Source: Flaccisagitta enflata (lineage: Eukaryota; Chaetognatha; Sagittoidea; Aphragmophora). Taken from it: DNA of 64,000 nucleotides. The stretch spans positions 75,950,001-76,014,000 of the forward strand of contig OZ231126.1 in assembly GCA_965153355.1 (NCBI GenBank), written 5' to 3'. Positions 39,838-55,090 of the stretch are shown in pieces. Numbering within the stretch: position 1 is the first letter of the stretch; each line of letters opens with the position of its first letter. Position numbers and translations under genes: made by a program. Under the pieces are notes generated by a model. That model had not been told where the DNA came from, searched no databases, and saw only the letters and a program-made list of their open reading frames with translations.

Positions 39838-40598
39838 TAAGCATAGAAATTACTGCGCAGCTTAACAGCTTCAGAAGGAGTGCGCGTTAATGAACCCAGT
39901 TCACATAGGGCAGAGAGTCTTTTTTTAGTGTATATAGGGACATTCTTTTTTTCAATTTTTTTTTAACTTCAATTGTGCATGGTAACCTGTTGGAGGCAGA
40001 GGAACATAATTTGGTTGTATTTCCCCATTCCATGTTCAGCTTATTGGAAGCCAAAGATAGATTTCAGCTTATATTTCAATAGAGAAAGAAAAAAAATCCA
40101 TTCCCGCCTATTTCCGCCAAAAACTTAGTACCAATTTGTAGATCTCCTCATATCAAATCCAAATATGTAATCTTTTCCTGCAACTTTTCTGCACTTTAAG
40201 AGTGAAAGCTCATGGAAAAGTTGTTGCAAAGCATCTCTTTCTTAATCATTGGTGGCCGACTGAGGGAAGACGCCACAAAATATAGATCATAGTGATAAGC
40301 TCACACATTCAGACTGACCAATAAGAAGCAAGGAACAAACACCCCAAGATGATGCTCAGTTCAAGGTGATGTTATAGTTCAGTCACTCTCTTGCTTTTGG
40401 TGTCTGTCATCGATTTTGTCATCGATTTTTTACACTCTAATCATTGACCTTTTGTTGAGAACAACAAAGATGACATCTGTTGATAAATAGAGGAAGTTGT
40501 GAGGCTGATTTCTTCAAACAAAGACTATCAATACTAAAATCGAGATCTCTTCTCTCTGTGCAGTTTCTATTTAATAATCATCGCCTTATGTATTTAAA

Positions 40599-40751
40599 CA
40601 AGGACGGATACACGGCAATCCAGTCGCGGACGGTTGGGCAGGAGCAGTAATGCGAAAACCGCTCGGAATTCAAAAATGTGACGGACGGACGGACCGACGG
40701 ACGGACCTACCGACCGACATGGCAAGGTGTAGAGTCGCTTGTCCGCGACTA
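40599..40751 (+). mobile_element. CAAGGCC/CGCGACTA-family element, short subtype
   Basis: CAAGGACGGATACACGGC start, TTGTCCGCGACTA end; same subtype as 54945-55090 (CAGTCGCGGACGGTTGG, GCTCGGAATTCA). Confidence 0.85.
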
Positions 40752-41118
40752 AAAATGAACCTGGTTGATATTTCATTGAACATATACTTTTAAAGCTGCT
40801 TAGTTCAGCCTATTTCAACAAAATTTTCCTGTTAAGTGACATAGAACTTACTACTTATTCAACAAAATTTTCCTATTTAGTGACATAGAACTTACTACTT
40901 TTAGATTGCATAGCTTAATGAAAAGGTTACAATGATGATTTTGATCTTTTTCTCCTTGACAAAGAAACGCCATGAAATCATCAGCGATCCCGTTTACTTT
41001 AGTATAAACCTCCTCCTCCCAGTTTTCAAGGTAATTTTTTTTTTTTTTTGTTTCTTTGTAAGTTAGACAACATAACTGACTCAGCATTATCTCAATAAGG
41101 ACAATGTCATATTGTTTT

Positions 41119-41321
41119 TAGTCGCGTGCACGCGACTCTACACCCCGCTTTGTCCGTCCGTCCGTTGGTTGGTCGGTCGGTTGGTCGGTCACACTACTTT
41201 TTTTATCAATTGTATTTCTTTAGGTCATTTCAAGTCATATAAGAGTATACTAAGTCATTCTAAGTCATTCTAAGTCATTCTAAATGTAAGTCTCGCACGT
41301 GACTTATAGGTGTTGGCCTTG
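41119..41321 (-). mobile_element. CAAGGCC/CGCGACTA-family element with AAGTCATTCT minisatellite
   Basis: Plus-strand TAGTCGCGTGCACGCGACT at the left, GTTGGCCTTG at the right, (AAGTCATTCT)n between. Same subtype as 59380-59602 and 60004-60322. Confidence 0.85.
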
Positions 41322-42157
41322 TTTTTATCTATGAGTGAAATGGCCGACAGCATACACAACTCCCACTACATGTTTTTTGACTGTTGTATCATGAATTCCA
41401 TGGGCGTTGAATTTGAGAGCAAGACAAAGAAACTACTGAATAAGTGTTTTTGTTATTGCAAGGGTTTATATACTTTGTGAATATCTTTCCCATAACAAAA
41501 CGGTACATTTTAGGTTTACATAGTCATAGATTATGTTGCACTAATCAAGTTTTATGATTTGGTATTGCCAAAAATAATAGTTTCCTTAAATTTTCTTCTT
41601 TTTTTTCTTTATTCATCTTTTTCCCTTCCAAACCCTTTGATTTCCCCCCACCCCCGCCAGAGGAAGAAAACTCCATCATGTACAGGTCTGTGTTGTTGTT
41701 TAATGGATTATGTAACGAATAATCGCGTGAGGGTTGGTTAAAAAAAAAACATTTTGGACCATGGTCATTCAGAAGAAGCAACAATCAAAAGAAGTAATGC
41801 TTGCAAAAACTTCAAACCCGAACAGGGAAAATGGTGACGGTCCAACAAACGGAAGAACGGAACAACGGAAATGAAGATTAGCAGAATCGCGCGCACGTGA
41901 TTCAAAAAAAATTCGATGTACAAAAATTGTACATAATCTGCTTGATTTATTTCATGACTGCAACGTTTTTTCATTCACTGTTGTGGATTCGGTTGAGAGT
42001 GGAAATGTTTCCTCCTCAAGGCCTTAGCAAAGATAATTCCTGAACTTTGCTTTCAATTACCAGCCTTGAATATTGCGTGCCTTTGGAAACGTCCAATTGT
42101 GTGCGCACTGATAAGTGCAATAATGTCTATCCAAATGTGGGCCATCAATCAAAATCG

Positions 42158-42369
<212 letters not shown>

Positions 42370-43630
42370 TTACACACTTTTACACACAGGCTAACACGCA
42401 TACGCACACAAACGCAATTGTGCAGAACCACGCACAAATTGTGTCGCAAAAGACGGCCTTGAGGATAAAAAAAACGAGGTTATCAGTTTTAGCGATCTTT
42501 AATTAGGCTCTAAGACTGAGTGTGAGTTCACACTAACTTCTTATACCTCTCTATCTCTTTTTCTCATTAACCTTCTTTAAAGCGGGTTTAGATAAGCTCA
42601 CTCGGTCGCTTGCTCCGTTTGTTTGCTCATTCACTCCACAATGATCCACTATGATACACTCACTCCACTTGCTTGCTCTACTTGAGGGCGTGCACGATCC
42701 CTACGCTTACTTCCTCATACGTCAGTTAGAATTTATGAATATGTGTTAGCGTTGCAAATGCGATGAACCGGTATAATCGCAATTGATGTTGTGACTAGCG
42801 ATACGCTCTCAAAAACATCATCACCTATCCATTTACCTATATTTCTCGATCTCGCGCTCCTCTCTTTCAGTTATCTTATTTTCACATGTCTCAAGCTTTG
42901 TCTCATTTACAATCTCGTCCTTTGTGGGCCACACTTTGTTGCTCCATAAAACGTTTTTGCAATGTATCCCTTTGTCCCGCTAACCCAATACAGAGTGAAA
43001 AGCATCATGAAGATGAACGTTTTCCTTTTCTCAAAATTCATTTGTCGTATTTTTTAAGCTCTTAAAGTTTGCTACAGAATTCAATGGGGAAGCAAATTTC
43101 CCCATGCTCTTTCGTTGCTTAAGAGACTAACAATCGTCTTAGAAAATCACCTTCTAAAATGAAGATAATCCACAAGACAAAGACAAAAAATGTTGTGGGC
43201 GCCGTCTGTTACACAAAAGAATGGCCCAAAGGATGTATAGGAAGAGGTTCATGGTGTTATGAACAAACTAATGCTTGGCAATATCTTTCACAGCATTATG
43301 CATACTAAGACATAAAAGAAGGCTGCAAATAAAACGGAAGACAAACTATTTTTGGAAAAAGAAAAACAGTCCGAGCTTTGAAATTAGTCCCTCCGTCAAG
43401 AGTAGGTGGGACGAGAAGAAATTCCAAACTTTTGCTATGTGATGTGTGCAACAATTCATCCTATACACCCAAGGGCCATATTGAATAGATACGCCCTTTC
43501 AGCCCTAAAAGGTATGTAAGGTATATTGTGTTGAGTATGGAGATAAGGGTTGGAACTTTGGTTTTTTAATGCCCTCATCCAGCATGAACATGGCTCGATC
43601 TACAACCGAAGAAGCTCTCCTTATGTCATC

Positions 43631-43731
<101 letters not shown>

Positions 43732-44106
43732 TCAGTCAGACAGACATATAGACGGACAAACAAATAGACTTATAAACTTAGAGAAAAACATACAGACATA
43801 CAGTGGGAAAGAGAGATTGAGATTTAGAAAAAAATGGAAAGAGATTCACATGATTGGATCCAAAACAGTTTCTCCAGAATTGAAACATACTGACTGACAG
43901 ACAGGATTACTGAGACAGATACATAGATCACAGATGGTGAGGCAGAAAGAGAGAGACAGAAAATCGGACAGACAGATAATTAGACAGAAAGAGAGACACA
44001 CAGAAAGAGGAAATCGGGAAGAAAATGACATGATTGGGTCTTATCAGTCTTTCCTTCAAATTTCGAATGAAGATAAAAAAGAGCAAAAAAAAATCGAAAG
44101 AATGCC

Positions 44107-44219
<113 letters not shown>

Positions 44220-47200
44220 GGAGGAAAGTAAGGTGTGAAGAAACGGAGGAAGAAGGAAAGAAACAAGACACATCAGTTTTGTTCAATTACTGTCAGTCCA
44301 AGACGCTACAGACAGAGAAAGACTCCTTCTCAGCATGAACAAACTGATTGAATGCGCAACGGACTGATGCACCGATCAGCTGACAATCGGCTGGTCGGTC
44401 AGACGGGCAAATGGCAGAGACAGAAGGAAGAGTGGATGGATGAGAGGGCGGGCGAGGCTGGAGGAGTTGATGAATTAAGGGCGGAAGGGTAGAAGGAGCA
44501 ATTAAAAGTACTCAGACATGTTTTCTACTGAAAATCTTTTGCATAACTAATCTTTGTTGACTTGAGACAAATTGAGACGAAATTTGAGACGCAGCAGGTC
44601 TCAACTGTCAAAATGCACTTTTTTTCTCATTTTCTGCTAGGCTCAGTTGCTATGCAGGGAAACTGTACTGAAAGAAAATCTTACTCCTCCAAAAAATGTG
44701 GTTTGTTGACAGTTTTTGCCATCAAAACAAATCCTTTTCCTTTTGCATGATTTTTTTGTTGTCTCAATCAAATTTTTTGAAAGTCTCAAAAAAGATTTGA
44801 GCCAATCAGATAATCAAGTTTTATGATGATAGAATGGTGATTAAAGGAGATTTTGAGAAAATCCAAGCTAGCATTTTTTTTGTCAACTAAAAAACCAATG
44901 AACACTGTTGTAGATAATCATTTTCTGTTTGTCTCTGTCTGTTGGAGACAAACAGAAAATCCAACTTTCACTCTTTTCATGGTTTCTCTATCAGCTGTAT
45001 GCTGTCTAGGCTTTCAGACACATTGACATTAGACTTCTTATGTTTTTAACATTATGAGACAAACAGAAAATAAAGATTTGGAGACAAAAAGAAAACTGAA
45101 AACAATAGCAATTTTCTGTTTGTCTCTGCTTTGAAATTTTCTGTTTGTCTCTGTCAAGCAAATAAGCGTTCATCTTGTACTTGAAGGAGAAGCAGCTATC
45201 AAGACAATGATGAGCAGGGTGTGGCTAAGGATGTAGATGAGACAAACAAAAAATTCAGGCTCAGAGACAAACAGAAAACTGAGATGAACAATCCTTTTCT
45301 GTTTGTCTCTGAACTGAAATTTTCTTTTTGTCTCTGTCAAAAAGAAAACCTAAAGGATTAAACATTTTCTATTTGTCTCTAAACTTTGATTTTCCATTTG
45401 TCTCTTATAAATACCTCTTTGAATCTCTGTTTGGTTCTCCATCCACCCTCGGCTGTCAAGGCTTTCACACTCATTGGCATTTCTTTTAATATCAAGAGAC
45501 AAACAAAAAATTGAGGTTCAGAGACAAACCGAAAACTGAAATGAACAATCATTTTCTGTTTGTCTCTGAACTAAAATTTTCTTTTTGTCTCGGTCAAACA
45601 AAAAAGGGTTCACTCTGGCCTTAAAAGAATAGCATCTACCAAGACAATGATGAGGTGGGTGTGGCTGAGAATGTAAATGAGACATATAGAAAATCCTAAG
45701 AAGGGTAGAATGAGGGGCTAGCGGGGTAAAAACATGTGTTAAACCAACTTAACTTACTATCCCAAGAGGATCTCTGATTTGATCTATGGAAGTCCTATGT
45801 ATATATATAAGTATATTATGAGGGGCTTTTGGTGAATTTGAGGTGTTGATCTGGGGTGAAGCCAAAACAGGCTTAACATGTGAGTTAACCCCGCTAGCCC
45901 CTCTTTTCACCGGTTTCCCCTTCTGTAGAATACACACCATGCTCTCATAAGATTTGCAAGGTGGCTCAAAAGCTAATTTGGGCTAAGAATCATTATGGTG
46001 AGTTCTCTTGCTCCTGGTGAGCATAGGGGTACATGGGTCTGACAGCTTAAACAGCCACCTGTTGACACTATGCTCACTGCTACATTTGTATTATGGCTCA
46101 AATGCTGATTTGGGCCAAAAATGATGTAGGTGACTTCCCCTGCACTCTGCCTTTTTGAAAGCTCACTACTCCTGTAAAAATGCCCTAGTGGCCCTCTCCA
46201 TCACTGCTTGAGCCCACATCCATGCAACTTGGGTAGCCCATTCAGACCCATTGGTTTTTGATGGTAAGAGACAAAAAGAAAATTGCAATTTAAAGACAGA
46301 AAGAAAACTTAAAGAAATAAACATTTTCTATTTGTCTCTAAACTTTGATTTTCCATTTGTCTCGTATAAATACCTCTTTAAATCTCTGTTTGGTTCTCCA
46401 TCCGCCCTCAGCTGTCAAGGCTTTCACACTTATTGGCATTTGTTCAATTATTAAGAGACAAACAAAAAATTGAGGCTCAGAGACAAACAGAAAACTGAAA
46501 TGAACAATCATTTTCTGTTTGTCTCTGAACTAGAATTTTCTTTTTGTCTCCGTCAAACAAAAAAGGGTTCACTCTGGCCTTAAAAGAATAGCATCTACCA
46601 AGACAATGATGAGGTGGGTGTGGCTGAGAATGTAAATGAGACATATAGAAAATCCTAAGAGGGGTAGAATGAGGGGCTAGCGGGGTTAAAACATGTGTTA
46701 AACCAACTTAACTTACTATCCCAAGAGGATCTCTGATTTGATCTATGGAAGTCCTATGTATATATATAAGTATATTATAAGGGGCTTTTGGTGAATTTGA
46801 GGTGTTGATCTGGGGTGAAGCCAAAACAGGCTTAACATGTGAGTTAACCCCGCTAGCCCCTCTTTTCACCAGTTTCCCCTTCTGTAGAATACACACCATG
46901 CTCTCATAAGATTTGCAGGGTGGCTCAATAGCTGATTTGGGCTAAGGATCATTTCGGTGAGTTCTCTTGCTCCTGGTGAGTATAGGGGTACATGGGTCTG
47001 ACAGCCTAAACAGCCATCTGTTGACACTATGCTCACTACAAAATTTGTAATGTGGCTCAATTGCTGATTTGGGCCAAAAATGATGTAGGTGACTTCCCCT
47101 GCACTCTGCCTTTTTTAAAGCTCACTACTCCTGTAAAAATGCCCTAGTGGCCTTCTCCATCACTGCTCGAGCCCACCTGCATGCAACTTGGGGAGCCCAT

Positions 47201-48970
47201 TTAGACCCATTGGTTTTTCATGGTAAGAGACAAAAAGAAAATTGCAATTTAAAGACAAAAAGAAAACTTAAAAAAATAAACATTTTCTATTTGTCTCTAA
47301 ACGTTGATTTTCCATTTGTCTCTTATAAATACCTCTTTGAATCTCTGTTTGGTTCTCCAGCCGCCCTCAGCTGTCAAGGCTTTCACACTTATTGGCATTT
47401 CTTTATTAATAAGAGACAAACAAAAAATTGAGGCTCAGAGACAAACAGAAAACTGAAATGAACAATCATTTTCTGTTTGTCTCTGAACTAAAATTTTCTT
47501 TTTGTCTCCGTCAGACAAAAAAGGGTTCACTCTGACCTTAAAAGAATAGCATCTACCAAGACAATGATGAGGTGGGTGTGGCTGAGAATGTAAATGAGAC
47601 ATATAGAAAATCCTAAGAAGGGTAGAATGAGGGGCTAGCGGGGTTAAAACACGTGTTAAAACTTAACTTACTATCCCAAGAGGATCTCTGATTTGATCTA
47701 TGGAAGTCCTATGTATATATATAAGTATATTATAAGGGGCTTTTGGTGAATTTGAGGTGTTGATCTGGGGTGAAGCCAAAACAGGCTTAACATGTGAGTT
47801 AACCCCGCTAGCCCCTCTTTTCACCAGTTTCCCCTCCTGTAGAATACACACCATGCTCTCATAAGATTTGCAAGGTGGCTCAACAGCTAATTTGGGCTAA
47901 GAATCATTACGGTGAGTTCTCTTGCTCCTGGTGAGTATAGGGATACATGCGTCTGACAGCTTAAACAGCCACCTGTTGACACTAGGCTCAATACTACATT
48001 TGTATTTTGGCTCAAATGCTGATTTGGGCCAAAAATGATGTGAGTGACTTCCCCTGCACTCTGCCTTTTTGAAAGCTCACTACTCCTGTAAAAATGTCCT
48101 AGTGGCCTTCTCCATCACTGCTCGAGCCCACCTGCATGCAACTTAGGTAGCCCATTCAGACCCATTGGTTTTTCATGGTAAGAGACAAAAAGAAAATTGC
48201 AATTTAAAGGCAAAAAGAAAACTTAAAGAAAAAAACATTTTCTATTTGTCTCTAAACTTTGATTTTCCATTCGTCTCTTATAAATACCTCTTTGAATCTC
48301 TGTTTGGTTCTCCATCCGCCCTCAGCTGTCAAGGCTTTCACACATATTGGCATTTGTTTTAATATTAGGAGACAAACAAAAAATTGAGGCTCAGAGACAA
48401 ACAGAAAACTGAAATGAACAATTATTTTCTGTTTGTCTCTACATGTCTGTACATGTGTCTGACAGCTTCAACGGCCAACTGTTGGCACAATGCTTACTCC
48501 TACATTTGTATTGTGGCTCAAATACTGATTTGGGCCAAGAATGATCCATGTAACTCCCCTTGCACCTTGTCAATTTTCAGCTAACTACTCCTGGTCAAAT
48601 GCCCTATTGACCTTCTCTATCACTGCTCTAGCCCACCTGCACGTTACTTAGGTAACCCATTCAGACCCATTGGTTTTTCATTGTCAGAGACAAACAGAAA
48701 ATTGCAAATTGGAGACAAACAGAATACCAAAAAGAATGAATTATTTCATGTTTTTCTCTAAACTTTGATTTTCCATTTGTCTCTCAGGAATACCTCTTTG
48801 ACTCTCTGTATGCCCTCAGCTGTCAATTCTTTCACACTTATTGGCATTTGTTTTGTTATTAAGAGACAAACAAAAAATTGAGGCTCAGAGACAAACAGAA
48901 AACTGAAATGAACAATCATTTTCTGTTTGTCTCTGAACTAGAATTTTCTTTTTGTCTCCGTCAAACAAAA

Positions 48971-49706
48971 TAGTCGCAAAAGCGTTAGATGGTCAGCGGT
49001 ACCCGTTGCCCCTATGTGAGTGTATGAGGGTGTGAGGTGGTGAGAGGGGCAGCGGCCCCGAAGGAGCCGATGACCTATGCTGTTTTTATTTGAGCCTGGA
49101 GGCTGGAATTGGGGCATTGAAGCTGGGATTTGAGCTAAGAGGCGGGGATTTTAGCCTTGTGGCTGAGATTTGAGCCTTGAGACTGGGATTTGAGCCTCAA
49201 GGTTGGGGTTTGAGCCTGGAGGCTAAGATTTGTGCCTCGAGGTTGGGGTTTGAGCCTCGAGGCTGTGATTTGGGCCTTGAGGCTGTAATTTGGGCCTTGA
49301 GGCTGTGATTAGGGCCTTGAGGCTGGGATTAAGGCCTTGAGGCTGGGATTTGGGCCTTGAGGCTGAGATTTGGGCCTTGAGGCTGGGATTTGGGCCTTGA
49401 GGCTGGGATTTGGGCCTTGAGGCTGGGATTTGGGCCTCTAGGCTGGGATTTGGGCCTTGAGGCTGGGATTTGGGCCTTGAGGCTGGGATTTGGGCCTTGA
49501 GGCTGGGATTTAGGCCTCAATGCTGGGATTTGGGCCTTGAGGCTGGGATTTGGGCCTCGAGGCTTGGATTTGGGCCTCAAGGCTGGGATTTGGGCCATAA
49601 GGCTGAAAGGGGGGGACGGAGAAGGAGAAGAAGGAGGAGGAGAAGGAGGAGGAGAAATTTCCCCTGTGTGAAAGCATAGGTCATCGGCCCCTTCGGGGCC
49701 GCTGCC
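48971..49706. mobile_element. GCGGCCCC-family element inserted in a satellite unit, with 20-bp minisatellite
   Basis: Starts TAGTCGCAAAAGCGTTAGAT, has GGTCAGCGGTACCCGT and GCAGCGGCCCCGAAGG, then about 24 copies of TTTGGGCCTTGAGGCTGGGA (49100-49605), a purine tract, and GGCCCCTTCGGGGCCGCTGCC. Intact sister units read GTCAAACAAAAAAGGGTTCA, so the empty site is known; at most AA is duplicated. Confidence 0.87.
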
Positions 49707-50419
49707 CAAAAGGGTTCACTCTGGCCTTAAAAGAATAGCATCTCCCAAAACAATTATGAGGTGGGTGTGGCTGAGAATGTAAATGAGACATATAGAAAAT
49801 CCTAAGAAGGGTAGAATGAGGGGCTAGTGGGGTTAAAACTTGTGTTAAACCGACTTAACTTACTATCCCAAGAGGATCTCTGATTTGATCTATGGAAGTC
49901 CTATGTATATATATAAGTATATTATAAGGGGCTTTTGGTGAATTTGAGGTGTTGATCTGGGGTGAAGCCAAAACAGGCTTAACATGTGAGTTAACCCTGC
50001 TAGCCCCTCTTTTCACCAGTTTCCCCTTCTATAGAATACACACCATGCTCTCATAAGATTTGCAGGGTGGCTCAATAGCTAATTTGGGCTAAGAATCATT
50101 ATGGTGAGTTCTCTTGCTCCTGGTCAGTATGTGGGTACATGCGTCTGACAGCCTAAACAACCACCTGTTGCCACTATGCTCACTACTAAATTTGTATTGT
50201 GGCTCAATTGCTGATTTGGGCCAAATATGATGTAGGTGACTTCCCCTGCACTCTGCCTTTTTTAAAGCTCACTACTCCTGTAAAAATGCCCTAGTGGCCT
50301 TCTCCATCTCGAGCCCACCTGCATGCAACTTGGGTAGCCCATTCAGACCCATTGGTTTTTCATGGTAAGAGACAAAAAGAAAATTGCAATTTAAAAACAA
50401 AAAGAAAACTTAAAGGAAA

Positions 50420-50629
50420 CAAGGCCGGATACACGGCTACCCCAGTCGCGTGCGGGTGGGCAGGGGCCATAATAGAGGTCAGCGGAGCATTTGGGCAGGA
50501 GCAGTAAGGCCAAAAACCCCATTAACGCCAAAAAAGTAAAGTGTGACCGAAGGACGGACCAACGGACGGACCGACGGACGGACCAACGGACCGACAAAGC
50601 GGGGTGTAGAGTCGCGTAGCACGCGACTA
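50420..50629 (+). mobile_element. CAAGGCC/CGCGACTA-family element inserted in a satellite unit
   Basis: CAAGGCCGGATACACGGC to GTAGCACGCGACTA, 210 bp. Sister satellite units read ACTTAAAGAAAAAAACATTT at this site without the insert (for example near 48223), so the ends are defined directly; the target is an A run. Confidence 0.9.
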
Positions 50630-53600
50630 AAAAACATTTTCTATTTGTCTCTAAACTTTGATTTTCCATTTGTCTCTTATAAGTACCTCTTTGAATCTCT
50701 GTTTGGTTCTCCATCCGCCCTCAGCTGTAAAGGCTTTCACACATATTGGCATTTGTTTAAATATTAAGAGACAAACAAAAAATTGAGGCTCAGAGACAAA
50801 CAGAAAACTGAAATGAACAATCATTTTGTGTTTGTCTTTACATGTCTGTACATGTGTCTGACAGCTTCAACGGCCAACTGTTGGCACAATGCTTACTCCT
50901 ACATTTGTATTGTGGCTCAATAGCTGATTTGGGCCAAGAATGATCCATGTAACTCCCCTTGCACTTTGTCAATTTTCAGCTAACTACTCCTGGTCAAATG
51001 CCCTATTGACCTTCTCTATCACTGCTCTAGCCCACCTGCACGTTACTTAGGTAACCCATTCAGACCCATTGGTTTTTCATTGTCAGAGACAAACAGAAAA
51101 TTGCAAATTGGAGACAAACAGAAAACTGAAAAGAATAAATTATTTCCTGTTTCTCTCTAAACTTTGATTTTCCATTTGTCTCTCAGGAATACCTCTTTGA
51201 CTCTCTGTATGCCCTCAGCTGTCAATTCTTTCACACTTATTGGCATTTGTTTTATTATTAAGAGACAAACAAAAAATTGAGGCTCAGAGACAAACAGAAA
51301 ACTGAAATGAACAATCATTTTCTGTTTGTCTCTGAACTAGAATTTTCTTTTTGTCTCCGTCAAACAAAAAAGGGTTCACTCTGGCCTTAAAAGAATAGCA
51401 TCTCCCAAGACAATGATGAGGTGGGTGTGGCTGAGAATGTAAATGAGACATATAGAAAATCCTAAGAAGGGTAGAATGAGAGGCTAGCGGGGTTAAAACA
51501 TGTGTTAAACCAACTTAACTTACTATCCCAAGAGGATCTCTGATTTGATCTATGGAAGTCCTATGTATATATGTAAGTATATTATAAGGGGCTTTTGGTG
51601 AATTTGAGGTGTTGATCTGGGGTGAAGCCAAAACAGGCTTAACATGTGAGTTAACCCCGCTAGCCCCTCTTTTCACCAGTTTCCCCTTCTATAGAATACA
51701 CACCATGCTCTCATAAGATTTGCAGGGTGGCTCATGAGCTAATTTGGGCTAAGAATCATTATAGTGAGTTCTCTTGCTCCTGGTCAGTATATGGGTACAT
51801 GCGTCTGACAGCCTAAACAACCACCTGTTGCCACTATGCTCACTACTAAATTTGTATTGTGGCTCAATTGCTGATTTGGGCCAAATATGATGTAGGTGAC
51901 TTCCCCTGCACTCTGCCTTTTTTAAAGCTCACTACTCCTGTAAAAATGCCCTAGTGGCCTTCTCCATCTCGAGCCCACCTGCATGCAACTTGGGTAGCCC
52001 ATTCAGACCCATTGGTTTTTCATGGTAAGAGACAAAAAGAAAATTGCAATTTAAAGACAAAAAGAAAACTTGAAGAAAAAAACATTTCTATTTGTCTCTG
52101 AACTTTGATTTTCCATTTGTCTCTTATAAGTACCTCTTTGAATCTCTGTTTGGTTCTCCATCCGCCCTCAGCTGCAAAGGCTTTCACACATATTGGCATT
52201 TGTTTAAATATTAAGAGACAAACAAAAAATTGAGGCTCAGAGACAAACAGAAAACTGAAATGAACAATCATTTTCTGTTTGTCTCTACATGTCTGTACAT
52301 GTGTCTGACAGCTTCAACGGCCACTGTTGGCACAATGCTTACTCCTACATTTGTATTGTGGCTCAATAGCTGATTTGGGCCAAGAATGATCCATGTAACT
52401 CCCCTTGCACTTTGTCAATTTTCAGCTAACTACTCCTGGTCAAATGCCCTATTGACCTTCTCTATCACTGCTCTAGCCCACCTGCACGTTACTTAGGTAA
52501 CCCATTCAGACCCATTGGTTTTTCATTGTCAGAGACAAACAGAAAATTGCAAATTGGAGACAAACAGAAAACTGAAAAGAATTAATTATTTCCTGTTTCT
52601 CTCTAAACTTTGATTTTCCATTTGTCTCTCAGGAATACCTCTTTGACTCTCTGTATGCCCTCAGCTGTCAATTCTTTCACACTTATTGGCATTTGTTTCA
52701 TTATTAAGAGACAAACAAAAAATTGAGGCTCAGAGACAAACAGAAAACTGAAATGAACAATCATTTTCTGTTTGTCTCTGAAATAGAATTTTCTTTTTGT
52801 CTCCGTCAAACAAAAAAGGGTTCAATCTGGCCTTAAAAAAATAGCATCTACCAAGACAATGATGAGGTGGGTGTGGCTGAGAACGTAAATGAGACATATA
52901 GAAAATCCTAAGAAGGGTAGAATGAGGGGCTAGCGGGGTAAAAACCTGTGTTAAACCAACTTAACTTACTATCCCAAGAGGATCTCTGATTTGATCTATG
53001 GCAGTCCTATGTATATATATAAGTATATTATAAGGGGCTTTTGGTGAATTTGAGGTGTTGATCTGGGGTGAAGACAAAAAAGGCTTAACATGTGAGTTAC
53101 CCCGCTAGCCCCTCTTTTCACCAGTTTCCCCTTCTGTAGAATACACACCATGCTCTCATAAGATTTGCAAGGTGGCTCAATAGCTAATTTGGGCTAAGAA
53201 TCATTTTGGTGAGTTCTCTTGCTCTTGGTCAGTATAAGGGTCCATGGTTAGGACAGCTTTAACAGCCGACTGTTGACACTATGCTCACTACTACATTTGT
53301 ATTGTGGCTCAATTGCTGATTTGGGCCAAGAATGATGTATGTGACTTCCCTTGCACTTGGTCAATTCTAAGCTCACTACTCCTTGTAAAAGGCCCTAGTG
53401 ACCCTCTCCATCACTGCTCAAGCCCACCTTCATGCAACTTAGGTGGCCCATTTAGACCCATTGTTTTTTTAAGTTAAGAGACAAACAGAAAATTAAGATT
53501 AGGAGACAAACTGAAAACTGAGATGAATAATCATTTTCCGCTTGTCTCTACACTTTAGTTTTCCATTTGTTTCTCATAATTACCTCTTTGAGTATCTGTT

Positions 53601-54944
53601 TGGTTCTCCATCCGCCCTCAGCTGCCCAGACTGTCAGACTTATCGGCATTTGTCTTTATATTAAGAGTCAAACAAAAATATCCAGGCCCAGTGACAAACA
53701 GAAAACTGAAATGAATATTCATTTCCTGTTCCATCACTGCTCGAGCCCACCTTCATGCAACTTAGGAGGCCCATTCAGACCCTTTGTTTTATTAAGTTAA
53801 GAGACAAACAGAAAATTAAGATAAAGAGACAAACTGAAAACTGTAATTAATGATAATTTTCTGCTTGTCTCTAAACTTTAATTTTCCATTTGTCTCTCAT
53901 AATTACCTCTTTGACTTTCTGTCTGGTTCTCCATCTGCCCTCAGCTGCCCAGGCTGTCAGACTTACTGGCATTTGTCTTTTTATTAAGAGACAAACAAAA
54001 AATCTAGGCTCAGAGACAAACAGAAAACTGAAATGAATAATCATTTTCTGTTCCATCACTGCTCACGCCCACCTTCATGCAACTTAGGTGGCCTATTCAG
54101 ACTCATTAGTTTTTTAAGTTAAGAGACAAACAGAAAATTAAGATTAGGAGACAAACTGAAAAACTGAAATGAATAATCATTTTCTGCTCGTCTCTAAACT
54201 TTAATTTTCCATGTGACTCTCATAATTACCTCTCTGACTTTGTCTGGTTCTCCATCTGCCCTCAGCTGCCCACGCAGTGAGTTCTCTTGCTCTTGGTCTG
54301 TATAAGGGTCCATGGTTCTGACAGCTTAAACAGCCAACTGTTGACACTATGCTCACCACTACATTTGTATTGTGGCTCAATTGCTGATTTGGGCCGAGAA
54401 TGATGTATGTGACTTCCCTTGCACTTGGTCAATTCTAAGCTCACTGCTCCTTCTAAAATGCCTTAGTTACCTTCTCCAGCCCACCTGCATGCAAGGAATT
54501 CAAGGGGGACAAAAAGATAATCAGTGAACAGTCATATCTTTAAAATCCAACTCTTAAATGGATGAAAATTTTTTGATTGTCTCTAAACCGCTATTTTCTG
54601 TTAGTTAGTAAGTCAATTTTCGAGTCAGCTGTCAATGCTGTCAAACTCAGGTCAAAGCTGCTAGAAAAATCCATTTCTTGTCTTCAAACCCAAATTTTCT
54701 GTATTTTCAGTATTTTCTGTTAGTCTGTGAATTTTTCTCTTTCCCAGTCAGCTGTCAATGCTGTCAAACTCAGGTCATAGCCGCTAAAAAAATCAATTTC
54801 TTGTCTTTAAACCCATATTTTCTGTTAGTCTCTTATTAATTTCTCTCTTTTCTCTCCTTTGAATCCATATTTTTCAGCTCTCAGCTGTCAGATGGCAAGC
54901 CTCTCAGACTAATTTGTTTTTTCTTATTAAGAGACAAACAGAAA

Positions 54945-55090
54945 ACAAGGCCGGATACACGGCAATCCAGTCACGGACGGTTGGTTAGGAGCAGTACCGC
55001 AAAAACTGCTCGGAATTCAGAAATGTGACGGACGGACGGACGGACGGACCGACCAACATGGCAAGGTGTAGAGTCGCGTGTCCATGACTA
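54945..55090 (+). mobile_element. CAAGGCC/CGCGACTA-family element, short subtype, at the edge of the satellite
   Basis: Interrupts a GAGACAAACAGAAAA motif: that motif runs directly into CAAGGCCGGATACACGGC, and the element ends TCCATGACTA. Confidence 0.85.

Noticed and set aside
45749-47854. 63-codon frame conserved in three satellite units (MVCILQ...)
   Set aside because: The other three units have a stop (TATAG) early in the frame; it reflects repeat identity, not coding.
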